Positions 11,393 through 23,764 are shown, counted from the first letter of the stretch. The stretch: 64,000 nucleotides of DNA from Perognathus longimembris pacificus (GCF_023159225.1 NC_063168.1:46634562-46698561); one strand, 5' to 3'. Translations and numbers: made by a program. The notes: generated from the sequence alone by a model not told the origin.

Positions 11393-11750
11393 AGCACAGG
11401 CAGCTGGATCCTGGAATCTTAAACTTGTAATCCTGATTGCTGCATACCAAGCATTTCCCTTTCCACTCTGGAGCACATTTTTTGTCAGAAAACACTTTAA
11501 TACAAAATGTAAATCAGACAGAGCCCTTTTGCATTCTTCACTGGCATCCCAGGACTCCAGTTCCAAAAGTGGTAAAGTATATGGAATCCAACCTGGCCCT
11601 CTAACCTCCTCCTCCAGCTGGCCTTGGGTTGGCTGCTGTGTTCTGCTCTGAGGTCCTATATCTGGCCCTACTCTGGGTCCGCCTTTCACAATGACTACTC
11701 TGTGAAGGACCTTGGAACTTCCACGGTGTCTGATGTACCCTAGCATCTAG
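11393..11750. other. unassigned intronic sequence
   Basis: A minus-strand open frame of 130 codons (11354-11746) covers this stretch and runs into the MIR fragment. The product is unrecognisable, so I treat the frame as chance. Confidence 0.4.
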
Positions 11751-11751
11751 T

Positions 11752-11962
11752 ACTTTTTCCCCCTTGGTACTGAGGCTTGAATTTGGGGCCTTGTACCCTT
11801 GCTTAGCTTGTTTGCTCAGGGCTGGTGCTCCACTACCTCATCCACATTTCCACTTCCAGCTTTTTTGCTAGTTAATTGGAGATAAGTCTTGTGAACTTTC
11901 CTGCCCAGCTAGCTTTGAATTGTGGCCTTCAGATCTCAGCTTCCTGAGTAGCTGGGATTCAG
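11752..11962 (-). repeat. 7SL-Geo composite SINE
   Basis: Complement of Geo (ttgaatttggggccttgtac, cagggctggtgctccactac), linker ctagttaattggagataagt, 7SL-like complement ending agtagctgggattcag. Confidence 0.7.
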
Positions 11963-12219
11963 CTGCATCTCAATATGTTCAAGGTCAAATGGATGCAGTA
12001 ATAAGTAGGTAAAGAGCAAGATTCTAAGATCATGGCTCCAGGCAGCTATAAGAAAACATGCAAAGCTATTTAAGCATATTATTGAAGACTACTACACGAA
12101 AATAATCAGAGACCATTAAATCTGACCCATTGCACCAACCAGCCTGTTCTTATTATAATCAGGAAAAGGCCCTATGAAACGATGGTGTTCTGTTACACTT
12201 CCAGAAGCTTCCATGACAA

Positions 12220-12704
12220 CATGAAATTCAACTCCCTACTCTGGTTGCAGAATTGCCCCCCTTTCCTCATTAGGTGCCACTTTCCTTTGTTATCCAACCA
12301 CATGGGGCTCTGACAGTTCCTCAAGCTCACTAAGTTCGTTCCTGCCTTGGAACCTGTGGCACATTGCCATTCCCTCTTTCTGGAGAACAGACCATGTGCC
12401 ACTGAGGTCTTTGCCAGGATTCCTCTTCTCCTAGAAGTTCCCTCAGCTTATCTCTTTCTAAAGTAGCCCAACTCCTCCCAACCCTTGCTTTATTCTCAGC
12501 CACAGCACCTTGGTCACTTCCTTTAGAGAACTGTTCACAATTTGCAATTATTCTGCTTATTTCCTGCAGTATTACTGGTTTCCCTCACATGAACTCCATG
12601 AGAACAGAGACTACGTCTTCATGTTCACAGCTTGGTCCCTAGAGGCCTGCAAAGTGCCTGGTACTCAGTGTTCAATGGACATTGAAATGAAATAATAGGC
12701 ACAA
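12220..12704 (+). repeat. L2-like LINE 3' remnant
   Basis: The 3' part matches the L2 pattern: acatgaactccatgagaaca, ctacgtcttcatgttcacag, caaagtgcctggtactcagt, tcaatggacattgaaatgaa. The upstream pyrimidine-rich text is compatible with L2 but more degraded. Confidence 0.55.
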
Positions 12705-13600
12705 CTTTTATTTAATCCTTTTTAATGATGAGGCCTAGTGGGTGGCATGATTATAAGAACTAACATATCCCCTGTCTATCTGGTCCTACTACTTAATAAA
12801 TCTATTGTATATCCTAGCTTCTACTTGGAGTCTGGTTTTGTATTAGGCTTTGAGGATACTGAGGGAGAAGACACAAGTCATGTACTCAGAGAGGGGCCTG
12901 GTTGTCTGGAGGGACAGCTGGACACATTACCAGAGTCCTGAGGCTGGTGAAATCTATAGTAGATGACAAAAAGGATATCTTCATTATCCTTAGAAGGCAA
13001 GAGTCGCTGGACTTGCCTTTTTTGGGCCCAGTGAAGTGCAATTCTCCGTCCAGCCAACACTCTGTCGTCACAGAAAGGGCCATGCAGGCAAAAGGGCCAG
13101 AAGTAACCCTTTTGGGGGGCGTGACTTGAGCTTCATTGGAAGTGGTCTGCAAAATCTAATGCAGGACCCAGTATTCCCAGACAGGAAAGCCAGAAAACCA
13201 TCCTTCAAGCTCCTTTGTCAGGACAAGAAGCTGCAAACACTAGTTAACATCCATCTTTCATGTCCAGCTACACAAGGAACCACAAGCTAAGAGGATGGTC
13301 AACCCTTGCAGGTCATCCAGATAAAGAGCTGAGAATACACAAATGTAACTCTATACAAGTTGAGGGAGATGTAGGGAAAGCACGTCTTCCTACAAACAGG
13401 GGGGTCATCCAAGCTACGTGGAGGATATCAGAGGGCTCCTGAAAGGCCAAGGAGCTGAAAATGAACTGACCTCTGAGAGGACAGAAAACAGATTTTATTA
13501 TTCTTTTAAAAAAGACATCTCACATTTGTATTTGTTTAATTTGGCCATGAAGGGTATTAGCTTTCAGACTGTGTGGTGCATTGCAGCTGGTCAGAAATGT
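12705..13600. other. unassigned intronic sequence
   Basis: Several overlapping short open frames occur on both strands between 12738 and 13500, with no recognisable domain. No repeat family was identified. Confidence 0.45.
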
Positions 13601-13770
13601 ATGTGTGCGCATGTGCGTGTGTTATGTATGTGTGTGTGTGCAAATATACCTACATATGCATATGGATATGAGTCAATGGGAAAGGGTGGAGGCCCATGCA
13701 CATATGGGCTGACAGAGGAGGAGGAGGAGCAGGAGCAGGAGGAGGAGGAAGAGGAACAGGAGGAAGAGAG
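13601..13770. repeat. TG-rich then GGA-rich low-complexity region
   Basis: Imperfect tgtgtgtg/atgtgtgc between 13610 and 13645, and gaggaggagcaggagcagga-type sequence at 13715-13769. Confidence 0.75.
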
Positions 13771-13772
13771 GG

Positions 13773-13912
13773 CTGGGAATGTGGCTTAGTGGTAGAGTGC
13801 TTGCCTAGCATTCATAAAGTCCCTGGGTTTAATTCCTCAGTACCATATAAACAGAAAAAAACAGAAGTAGTGCTGTGGCTCAAGTGATAGAGTGTTAACC
13901 TTGAGCAAAAGA
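13773..13912 (+). repeat. IDL-Geo SINE, 3'-incomplete
   Basis: IDL unit (gggctgggaatgtggcttag, ctgggtttaattcctcagta) followed by only the first part of Geo (gtgctgtggctcaagtgata, ttaaccttgagcaaaagagg). The rest of Geo is missing. Confidence 0.75.
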
Positions 13913-14477
13913 GGAGGGGGATGAGACTGTCTGGACTAAAGAAGACAAGGCAGGCTGAGACTTCACTAGAAAGGATACAATTTGGGGGAGTTCACACAAC
14001 ACAGATAGCCTCAGTTGCTTTATTTGGTGAATATTTGCTGAGAAACTACTGTGTGCCAGAGAGATCCAGATTTTATAGTGAGGAAAAGGGCAGACCAGCA
14101 GTTCAGTCTGCAAAAAGCTAAGTGTGAGGTACGTTGGAGCCATCCTACTGGCTATGTTGACTAAGTGGTTATATGAGAAAGTTTGGGCTGGAGAAAGTGA
14201 GTATAGGTGTGAAGAGAAAAGAGCTAGGCCAGATCTATGCTAAATGACCAGAGCTTGTCCCAGAATGCTGGAGCAGAAGCTCAGGAGATGATGTTGTCTG
14301 GAAAACCAGGATGTGGCAGCATCTCAACTAGAGGGCATACTCAGTCAGCCACGGGACTTCAAAATCCCATGGTTCAGAATCTTTCCAGCTGCAGCACAGG
14401 GAGATAAAATTGTTTGTCCTTATTTATAGTTATTTATATCTTATTTCTATGCTTTGGTAGTTTGAAATAGTAACAAG

Positions 14478-14567
14478 GCCAAGGGTATACATCAGATAAG
14501 TCAGTGACAAAGCATTTGCCTAGCATGCTTGAGGCATTAAATTCAGTCTTCAGTACCACAAACAAGC
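14478..14567 (+). repeat. ID-like SINE monomer, diverged
   Basis: Reads aagcatttgcctagcatgct, ttgaggcattaaattcagtc and ttcagtaccaca, a degenerate tRNA-Ala-like unit. Confidence 0.5.
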
Positions 14568-14631
14568 CCAAAACTTCTATCTTAGCAATAATAAGAGTAA
14601 TTAGTAAAGAAAAAAAGAGTAAGTAGTATGT

Positions 14632-14675
14632 ATACACACACACATATACACATACACACACACATACGTACGTAT
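14632..14675. repeat. CA/TA-rich simple repeat
   Basis: Imperfect acacacacatatacacatac and cgtacgtatatatg. Confidence 0.7.
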
Positions 14676-14689
14676 ATATGTTTGGTGAG

Positions 14690-14920
14690 GAGTCAGTTGT
14701 GGAGCTTGAACTCAGGATCTAGACACTGTCCTTGAGCTTTTGTGCTCAAGAATAATGGTCTTCCACTTTGAGCCACAGCTTTACTTCTGGGTTTCTGGTC
14801 ATTAACTGGAGGTAAGAGTCTCAGGGACTCTCTTGCTACTGCTGGCTTTGAACCATGATCCCCAGATCTCAGCCTCCCCAGTAGCTAGGATTACAGGTGT
14901 GAGCTATACTGGTGCCCAGT
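14690..14920 (-). repeat. 7SL-Geo composite SINE
   Basis: Geo complement (cttgaactcaggatctagac, tgagccacagctttacttct), linker ggtcattaactggaggtaag, then a 7SL-like complement (gatctcagcctccccagtag, ctaggattacaggtgtgagc). Confidence 0.75.
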
Positions 14921-15843
14921 CTTAGTAATAGTATTATTTTGAAGAAAAGTCTTTCCAGACCAGTAGAGATAACACATACCAGGGTCGACCTTGTGAACAG
15001 CTTGGGTAAAGTGAAGAACTGTAAACCTCAAACCTGCCAATGAGAAAGAAGGTGGGGATTTCCAGAATTCCACTCAGGGAAAACAAGGAAAGAAAGCAAT
15101 AAGTCTGAAAATGACCCTGGGAGACATGGCCTTGTATAAGGCAATTGGGAAGAACCCTGTTCAGGGAAAATCCACAGACTTGCACGCTCTCCACAAGCTC
15201 TGGTCTTCCAACCAAGAAAGACCTGGCTGTTCCTGAGGAATGCTTAGTCAGCGCATTGGTGATGCTGCCCAATAGCAGTGCAGCAGTCCAGGGGCCCTCT
15301 CTGTCCCCTACATTCCCAGGCTCATTGCCTTTGCTGGCTGCCTGTTCCACTCGTGTGGGTATCTGTGCTCTGAACATTTCTTTACTTCCTTCCCACTAAC
15401 ATTCACCCTCTCCCAAAACTTTAAGCCTTTCTGAACGACTTGCAAATCTGCTCAGTGTCACTGAGCTAAGGCATACATTCATGACTTGAAATGCCACTTC
15501 CCAGTGCACAGCTTGATTAGAGACAGCACAGCTGGGGGAGGGGAAGGAGGCTGACACGGGCTGCTGCTGGTCCTGGCAGCAGGGCATGCCTCATGGCCTT
15601 TGTCTTGGAGGCCACTTTCCTTGGTTTCTTTTTTCCTGTATGATTTTCTTGGAGAAGCACTTCGGGCTTTCTGCATGCCAATCAGCTGAAATCAAGAATG
15701 CTGTCTATTCCCAGCTTTGTTGGAGTCTCTCACTGAACAGTCCTCACACCAGGGCAGGTGTTTGGCCACAGATGTGGATGACATATCAGTGAGTCATGGT
15801 CAATGAACAGAGCTGCTTCAGCAAAGCTAACCCATTTCTGCTT
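14921..15843. other. repeat-free block with overlapping open frames
   Basis: About 900 bases with no recognised repeat. Open frames overlap on both strands: 147 codons on minus at 14934-15377, 84 on plus at 15145-15399, and others up to 15792. None shows a known domain. It could be ordinary intron or a conserved non-coding block; alignment would decide. Confidence 0.4.
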
Positions 15844-15858
15844 CAGGAAAATGTTCTT

Positions 15859-15970
15859 TTTTTTTTCCCTCAAATTTTTATTATCAAACTGATGTACAGA
15901 GAGGTTACAGTTTCATACGTTGGGCATTGGATACATTTCTTGTACTGTTTGTTACCTTGTCCCTCATGCC
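15859..15970 (-). mobile_element. very short L1 3'-end insertion
   Basis: T-rich start, then the complement of the same L1 3' end seen at 34760-34855 (gatgtacagagaggttacag, atttcttgtactgtttgtta). An exact 15-base duplication (caggaaaatgttctt) at 15844-15858 and 15971-15985 shows this 112-base piece is a complete, extremely 5'-truncated insertion. Confidence 0.9.
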
Positions 15971-15985
15971 CAGGAAAATGTTCTT

Positions 15986-17139
15986 AAACTCAGTCTCTTT
16001 GAGTGACATCAGGCCATGGCAGTGTTCTGAGGGTATGGGGTGCACACATGGGACTACAGAAGGGCCTCACATTTAGAATATGATTTTACCAAGCACCCTT
16101 GAGGATTGAGTAGTAACTTCTACCTGTATACAGTCCATGTTTTAATTTGTTTGTTAATGAAGCTAGTGTGGGGGTAAGTCAGATGGCCAGGGAATGAGTC
16201 AGAACATGAATGACAAGGTTGACAAAAGGGACTTTCTCAGCCAGAAAGCAAACCCTTTGACCAAACTGCCAGTGTGTTTATCTATGACAGTAATAAGCCC
16301 TCCAGAAAGAACCATGGGATGTGGTATGTCCCTGAAACTTAGTGAAAACCCAACAGGTGGCTAACATACTCTGAGGGAAAATGTGCCAGGCAACATGTAA
16401 CTCTCCACTTTTCTATGGATCTAGGGATCTACAGCATATTACGCCCAATAGTTATTTTATAATACAAAGTGAAATTTGTCAGAGGCCATTGGTTTGGACT
16501 GGGTCCTCCTATACTAGGTCCAACCAACCAGACCAAACCAGAATTCCTCACAGTGAAAGTTCACACTACCAAGCCTGAAATTGAGTTATCTGACCTTCCT
16601 AGAAATCATGAGATGAGAGAGACAGAGACAGAGAGATGGGGTGTGGGGGGTGGGAGGGTAGGGTGGGAGAAGAGAATAGCAAATCCCCAAATAAGCCAGT
16701 CTTAGCTGAGATGGTAAGGATGACCTCTCTATTTTAACCCTTACAATAATGTGACTTGTTGTTAATTGATTTTCCCCTGGTTGCTTTGCCTGTACAATGC
16801 CATTTAATAAAATCCATTGCTCTGTTCCTACTCAGGGGGAGCTCTGCTTGTGTATTGTAGAATGGGGGATAGCTTATGAATCTCAAATAAAAGCCAAGAA
16901 GATCTATTACTAAATACCCTATAATGTTACCCTTTGATAAACATAATAAAGCACATACATAATCACATGGAATGAAATATGTATAATATAAAGTATAGTT
17001 AATAAAGATACAGATACGAGCAATGTTGAGAGTTATATGTTGCCTTTTTATTTAGTAAGGCATATGATGAGGAATGAGAATGAGCCCGAGCAATATGTAA
17101 CTCCCAATCTTCTTCTGTCTTACATAGTTATCATATTCA
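15986..17139. other. unassigned intronic sequence
   Basis: No repeat was recognised except a short G/GA-rich tract near 16610-16675 and AT-rich text from 16900. Confidence 0.45.
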
Positions 17140-17336
17140 CAGTCACACACTGTTTAACAGTGGAGACAGGTTCAGACAATTGTGTCATCAGGCAATTTTA
17201 TTGTGGTTTGAACATTACCAAGGTTACTTTACACAATGTAAGACAGCTACTATATCCTTTGGTCACAAAGGCTAATGGGACCACAGTTGTATGTATGGTC
17301 TACCATTAAACAAAACTATTATGCAGAGCATGACTG
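17140..17336. mobile_element. probable non-autonomous DNA transposon fossil
   Basis: The ends form an imperfect inverted repeat: cagtcacacactgtttaaca on the left, and tatgcagagcatgactg on the right (complement cagtcatgctctgcata). The interior (aattgtgtcatcaggcaatt, gctaatgggaccacagttgt) resembles a known human family whose name I cannot recall with confidence. Length is about 197 bases. Confidence 0.45.
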
Positions 17337-18255
17337 GACCTTATTATTGTATAATAAGATATATATAATAAATTGCATATTTAATAAAGTATACATCATA
17401 ACTAATGTACAGAACATATAGGGAGTAGTTGGGAGTTATATATATATACCCAATAAATTATATGAGTAAAAAGGTATGATTAATATATGTAACAATTATT
17501 CAGTGTAATTACTTTTTAATCTTGTTTGTATTTTAGATTGCATGTCTATACAGAGTACCTATCACATAAAATCAACACAGATGCATCTCTCAGTGACTTA
17601 GCAGATTACAGTGGGTGTTGCTGGATGGTCTCTTCTCTTCCCCACATTTTGCAATTTATTTTTACCAACTCAATAGTTTTATGCTTAAATGAGATAGAAA
17701 CAACAGACACAATGAAAATAATTACTCTTGAGGCCTCAAAAGTATATGAAAGAAAAATTTGTCATTTTATTGGGCTAAAAATTACTATTTTCATGGGCTA
17801 ATGGTGGAGGTTAATTAAATAAATGTTAATTTCCCAGTCTGTTGATGACTGTCAAATAGTGTGTATTGCCAAAGATTAGCTGTTATGATAAACACCCACA
17901 ACCATACCTACTCTGTTTTTTTAAAAAAATAAACATAAATGTTCTGAGTTGATGGAAAATCACTGTAGGGCATAGGTTTAAAGTGTAAAACAATTAAGAT
18001 AATAAATCCAAATAGCAGCGAGTCTTACAACATCAAACTAAGCAGCTGCCAACCTGTGGAGTTTGGCTGATACTAGGACTAAGTATAGGCATAGGCAGAG
18101 CCTGGGGGCGACCTCCAGAAAGAAGCCACTGCTGACTTGAGTCCTTGGTGGGAAAGAGATGGGAAGCCTAGGCTCAGGCTTTTCCAGGACAGAGGCTGCC
18201 ACAAGTGGCTCGTCTATTTGCTTCCTTCCATAGGGAAAGAATATTTCATTCATAC
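17337..18255. other. AT-rich and unassigned sequence
   Basis: 17337-17520 is AT-rich (atatatataataaattgcat and similar). The remainder shows no recognised element. Confidence 0.45.
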
Positions 18256-18660
18256 ATCCACATATTTATAGAGGAACATGTACTCTTCTTGCTCCTGTGT
18301 ACATAGGTTCCTGTCCTCAGAAAGCATATACTCTAGAACATGAAGAGACAATCCTTCAATATAAGAATAAATGATACAATATCAGGAAGTAAAAGTTCTC
18401 TGAATATCCATGCTGGGATCAACTCAGGCCCTTACTCCAACTTTTTTGTAAGATGACTTCTAGGAGGTAGAACTCTTAAGTGTTGACATCTGCCATGGCT
18501 TGGGAAATGAGGGGAAAACCAGAAGGCTCTGCACTGTCATCATAGTGACAGGACTTGCTGAGCACTTACTAGTGTACCTCTGTGGGTAAGCTTGTATAAT
18601 TCTGAGAGGTTAGCCAGCCAAATTCTCTAAAATGGGTGCTACCAACTATCGCTTATATGT
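18256..18660. repeat. possible L2/MIR-class remnant
   Basis: Weak pattern only: ggttcctgtcctcagaaagc, catatactctagaaca near 18305-18340, and acttgctgagcacttactag near 18552. These resemble old L2/MIR text but are too degraded for a firm call. Confidence 0.25.
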
Positions 18661-20420
18661 TCATCTGCCTATTATCTATCCATCCATCTAGAGACAAAGT
18701 CTCACTATGTAGCTCAGGTTTGCCTCAGAATCTACTTCCAAGATGGTAGGTACCTTTAAATACTTACTAAAGAAAGATCCATTAAGTAATTTACTTCTGG
18801 AAACCTAAAGTTGCCTATACCCAAATTTGGATGCCAAGCTGACATAATAACGTTACATGAACCCACAGGGCAAGCACCGACCTGCCAAGGTATTAGTCCT
18901 TGGCTTGGCAGTCCAACCCTGCTGCTTATATCTGCCATGCTGTTTCTACAGATTAACTTGTCTCAAGCAATCCTTAATCATTTAACACAGGCACTTCACT
19001 TAGAGACATGTAAACTGGATTTTGATTCTTACTCCATTTTGTTCTTGTGAGACTTACGTATGAAATGGACTCTGGTTTCATGCTTACTTAATCCTAATGT
19101 GAATTTAGAATGACTCACGGTCACAGGCTTACACAGGCTTACCATTTGTTTTTCTCACAGGGTCTTTACTTATATACCTACTAAATATCTCTATGCCATT
19201 AATGTTAACCCATAAATTAATTGTATGCAGCTAGGTGAATACACTTCTTTTATCATGTTAATCATATATTGTTAATCATATGTAGGAGGGTGATTCTCCA
19301 TTCCCTTCCCTCACTCCTCACTTATACCCTGCCTGCAACAATCCAACTCTGATCTGATATAGACTTCAGAAAATATTTCTCCCTTCAAATAAATTGATTC
19401 CCATAAACTCAAACTTTTATTTTCAATCTGGTTCATGGTTGTATAGAATGTCATTATCAGCAACTAGTTCCAAAGAACTGCCTAAAGAAGCACAATATGC
19501 CCAAAAGCAAACACTCCTCGTCAACCACACAATAGGGACTATGCCTATTTTTAATTATTATTTAGATTAGTGAGTTCTACAGAATGAATGAGATCTAGCA
19601 ATGACCTTCAATTCACTCTGAAATAACTATTGTGGAAAACATTTCTACTATTATTTAGATAAATGTCAATAGAAATCAAGTTTCAATTTTCTAGATTCAT
19701 CCATATAATTAAGCATGGCAGTGAAGATATGCTTGGGAAATTGCTACAGGGAGTATGAATAGGGAATTAGAAGCTGAAGTAGACATAATTGTAGATAATG
19801 ACCAAAATGTCTTTATTTGTGCCACAGTGTAGTCCAAGTGATATATTCCTGTATCTAGATAAGACTAAACTGTGTAAAAAGCCTCACCATATTCACCAAT
19901 TAAATGGAAGGTGCTAGTGAAGAAATGTCTTCAGTTTCCAGGATTGCCTGGTAATGTATAACCCCTCTCCACTCACATCACTTCCCACACTAACTACATA
20001 TACTTCTCTGTTAGAGAGAGTGGATGTTCCAAAAGTGTTTAGACTCATTCTTAATCTTAAATAGTTTACAGTTTGTGACATCTAAACCAATGAGAGAAAC
20101 ATTGGGTATAAAACATCTGCTCTCCTTCCTCTATCCCAAAGGCCCACCACTAACCCAGGCCTTGGATTTACATGGTCATTGTCAATACAAATAGAAACTT
20201 CTACTAGTAGATGAATGTAAAATGTGATGCAAAGTCAAGGAAACTGACCAAATAAGATTGCATAGGGAAAGAGGAACCTGTTTATATTAACACCAGTCAA
20301 CTACACTGTAGTATTCTCTAAAAGGAAATTCTCTATGGATTAATGTCTATTTATAGTCATTGCATCAGGAGGCAACAATAGTGTCAGCCACTTCACACTA
20401 GTGTATTAACAAGCAAGCAG
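18661..20420. other. mostly unassigned intronic sequence
   Basis: 18690-18755 resembles a short 7SL-type complement (agagacaaagtctcactatg, tagctcaggtttgcctcag). Nothing else was recognised. Confidence 0.4.
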
Positions 20421-20432
20421 TCACTTTTTAGG

Positions 20433-20575
20433 GGCTGGAAATGGGGCTTAGCAGTAGACTGCTTGCCTAGCATGCAGGAAGCCCTGAGTTTGACTCAAGT
20501 GGTAGCCTGGTGCAAAAAGAAGCCAGGGACAGTACTCAAACCCTGAGTCCAAGCCCCAGGACTGGCAAAAATAAA
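20433..20575 (+). repeat. IDL-Geo SINE with internal deletion
   Basis: The IDL unit (ggggctggaaatggggctta, ttgcctagcatgcaggaagc) runs to ccctgagtttgac and then jumps directly into Geo (tcaagtggtagcctggtgca). The end of IDL and the start of Geo are lost. The Geo end, gccccaggactggca, is present. Confidence 0.75.
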
Positions 20576-20587
20576 AATTACTTTTCA

Positions 20588-20680
20588 GGGCTGGGCCATA
20601 GCTCAGGTAGAATATTTGTCTATCATGTACAAGGTGCTGGGTATCATTCCTATCATAGAAAAAACAACAACAAAAAACAA
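20588..20680 (+). repeat. ID-like SINE monomer
   Basis: Reads agggctgggccatagctcag, then ggtgctgggtatcattccta, with an A-rich tail. It directly follows the IDL-Geo copy upstream. Related short flanks (tcactttttagg, ttacttttcagg, tcactttccaga) occur at all three boundaries. Confidence 0.65.
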
Positions 20681-20700
20681 ACAAGATATCACTTTCCAGA

Positions 20701-22100
20701 TTAGTACAGCCCGGTGCTATTTGCCTGAGCTTAGTGTTGACCTGAGTTTGAGGACAGTAATGTATCTCATATATGCATTTCCACATTCATTGTTGGTAAC
20801 TCTGGTTTCAAAATGCACTATCCTTCCAACCAAACACTGAGAGTTGAAGAGTGAATAAGATAGACCACAACATAAAAGCCACTATATTGTTTTTGATCTA
20901 TATGACACAGAATTCCTAATTCTGTAAGTAAACAAGCCGAATTCATTTTCTTTATACAAGTTAAATCTGGATTGTTGTCCCCCTCCCCACATACCCCCTC
21001 CCCTGGTTCTTTTACCTTAATTGTCACTGATCCACATTTCAACCTCTACTTCCTAGTTGCTGTCTCACAATTGGGAGTTAACAGTTTAACACATGAAAGT
21101 TTGCGAGTTGCTTATCTTTTTACTCGGAGTTTCCTTTAAGCAGTGTGTAGACAAAAAAGAATAAAAGAAAGGCTTGGGTGTTTTCCTTTGTAAAGTTTTT
21201 CCCTTTCCTTGTATTTGTACATTTTGGCTAGTGAGCCTGAGTAAACTTGCTTTTCAAAGTTTTTAAGTATACATTCCAGAGAGAAATTTCTGAAACCATG
21301 GCCATTGGGCAGTAGTACTTACACAAAGACCAGTGGCAAGGTGATCTGGTAGAAAGTTCTAGAATCTTTTCTCAAATTTAAGTAGGGAGAACCAGTCTCA
21401 ATTTTATCTGTAAAATAATTTGGCTTCACAAGAATTTTTTTCTACTTAATAATGGAGGCAAATTCTTGTTGGCACAAGAAAACAAATGATTGTGACAGAC
21501 AAGAGACAGGTACTAATGCAGCCCCCATACTTCCAGTTGCTGGATGTCTGTATTTCATAATACAACACGAGGTATCAGTTTCTTCATCTGTGAAATAGGC
21601 AAACATACCTACCTTGCAGGCTATGTTCCTCAGAGTTCAGTGAGCGAACAGAGAGACTTTAACCCCTCCATAATAATTGTAACAGTTATTAAAGTGAGAA
21701 GATTCAAATATCATCTCAAAGCAAGGTCAGATGTGAAGGTCATCTAATGTGTTTCATCCCTAAAATCAGTTTTAGAGACTTAAGTATGGAACTCATCTAT
21801 AGTCACAATAGTAGTCATATCCGGGGGTTGGGGTCATGCTGACTGGAGGGCCTGGGAAGCCTGCTGGAATGCTAGGAATAGTCTCCATATTTATTTGGAT
21901 TTATTTATGATTATATATTCATGTCAAAATTAATTAATAGCTAATAATTGTATACTTTACTGTAGGCCTATCATTTCTCAGTGGAGGAAAAAGAAAGAGG
22001 ACAAGGAGAAAGGGAGTGAGTATTAGAGGGAGGGAGGGAGGTATATGAAGAGAAAAGAAAACAGAGTGCAATTGACTTCCATTGGCCTAGTTCGCTTTTT
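20701..22100. other. unassigned intronic sequence
   Basis: Nothing recognised except a purine-rich stretch with gagggagggagggag near 21985-22040. Confidence 0.45.
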
Positions 22101-22104
22101 TCTT

Positions 22105-22335
22105 TTTTCTTTTTTTTGGCTGGCCTGGGGGCTTGAACTCTGGGCTTGGGTGCTGTTCCTGAGCTTTTTTGCTCAAGGAAAGCACTCTATCACTTTTGAA
22201 CCACAGTGCCACTTATGGCTTTTTTGAGTAGTTTCTTGGAAATAAGATTCTCATGGAGTTTCCTGTCTGGACTGGCTTGGAACTGTGACACTCATATCTC
22301 AGCCTCCAGAGTCGCTAGGATTACAGGTGTGAGCT
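22105..22335 (-). repeat. 7SL-Geo composite SINE
   Basis: T-rich start, Geo complement (gcttgaactctgggcttggg), linker (gtagtttcttggaaataaga), then a 7SL-like complement ending gtcgctaggattacaggtgt. Confidence 0.75.
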
Positions 22336-22337
22336 AC

Positions 22338-22410
22338 TTGGGGTTGGGGATGTAGCTCAGTGGTAGAACATTTACTTGATATAGTTGAGGTCTTAGGTTC
22401 AATCTCTAGC
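22338..22410 (+). repeat. ID-like SINE monomer
   Basis: Reads ttggggttggggatgtagct, cagtggtagaacatttactt and ggttcaatctctagctca. The tRNA-like A and B boxes are still visible. Confidence 0.65.
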
Positions 22411-22842
22411 TCAACAAAACTAAATTATGTAAGTAAGCAAGCAAGTAACTAACTGATCTACAAAACTGACTCTAGGGAGGCCCACTCAATGTGGGAGCTG
22501 ACTACAAAAGGGAAAGTGCTATCTCTACTCCATGATCACATCCTAACTCCTAGACATAAGTATCCACCAGCATCATTTTAGGACAAATTTAGATGTGTGA
22601 AGCCATGTGGGCATATACATTTGTTTTCAGTCCAAATGTGCTTATTGACAAGTGTTGAAGGCCTACTGCTATATGATCCTTATATTAAAATTGGTGAGCT
22701 GATCATCAACTCAGGACTTCCCATCCATTAACCATTTTTAGCCATCCTTTACATGCACAGCTTCCTGCCAGGTCCTGTAAATTCCCTATGAGCACTCATA
22801 ACATTCCAGCCTTCCTATGTGGTACTGTAAAGACTGGACAGG
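22411..22842. other. unassigned intronic sequence
   Basis: Nothing recognised. Confidence 0.45.
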
Positions 22843-23070
22843 GGCTGGGTATCAGTGGCTCATGCCTGTAATCCTGGCTATACAAGAGGCTGAGATCTGA
22901 GGACTGTGTTTCAAAGCCAGCCCAGTAGGAAAGTTTGTGAGGCTCTTATCCCCAATTAACCACCAGAAAACAGGAAGTGACACCATGGCTCAAGTGGTAG
23001 AGTGCTAGCTTTGAGCTGAAAAGCACAGGATCAGTGTCCAGGCCCACAGTTCAAGTCCCAAGACTGATAT
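22843..23070 (+). repeat. 7SL-Geo composite SINE
   Basis: Head tcagtggctcatgcctgtaa, linker ctcttatccccaattaacca, Geo unit ccatggctcaagtggtagag through acagttcaagtcccaagact. Confidence 0.8.
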
Positions 23071-23764
23071 TCTTTTGTAAAAGTCTGGATAGGGATTCAC
23101 AGGCATTTGCTTGTGAGTGTTGCAGACAAGGAGGGACTGCCCTAGGCACCCTGGTACCAGGGGGAACCAACCAAGAGTCTCCCCTCAGTGTATGGATGGA
23201 GCCTATCAGAACTTGAGGATGACTCTTCTCAGACAGATCTCATGCTCTAAAATGTTCAAGGCAGCCTGGCTCCAAGAGGCCATAAACAATGCAAAGTCTA
23301 TAATGGGTGCACCAAAGTAGAAATGAAAACTTTCTACCTGTGTATACTTAATCCTTTTAATCCTAAGAACACCAAACCATTTATTGGCACCAACTCTCCC
23401 TTAAAATGCTCATGCTACTCTGGTTAGATCAATTTGTGATGGTCAAATAGCTTTTCATTAAAAAAAAATGGCTTTGTTTGAAACGAACTTTATCTGGAAA
23501 GAAATGGTTTATACTTTAGGAACAGATTCAAATAGTTCAAAAGAATACTATGCTTACTGAGATGATACATTTTACAGCTCTGGCTGAGTTGGAGTTTTAC
23601 AGCTCTGGCTGAGTTGGAGTTTTAAAGAATTGTCTTTTGTGTCACATTGGTCAAGTACTATGTAGTCACTTTGAACTTAACTAAGGACCAAAACTGGTGA
23701 AAAATATATTAATGAAAATTTAGGAGAGATTACATTCAGACCATTTTAGTTTTGAATATGGATT
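23071..23764. other. unassigned sequence with a 25-base tandem duplication
   Basis: No repeat family was recognised. A 25-base unit (ttttacagctctggctgagt plus tggag) is present twice, exactly and in tandem, at 23570-23594 and 23595-23619. Confidence 0.6.
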
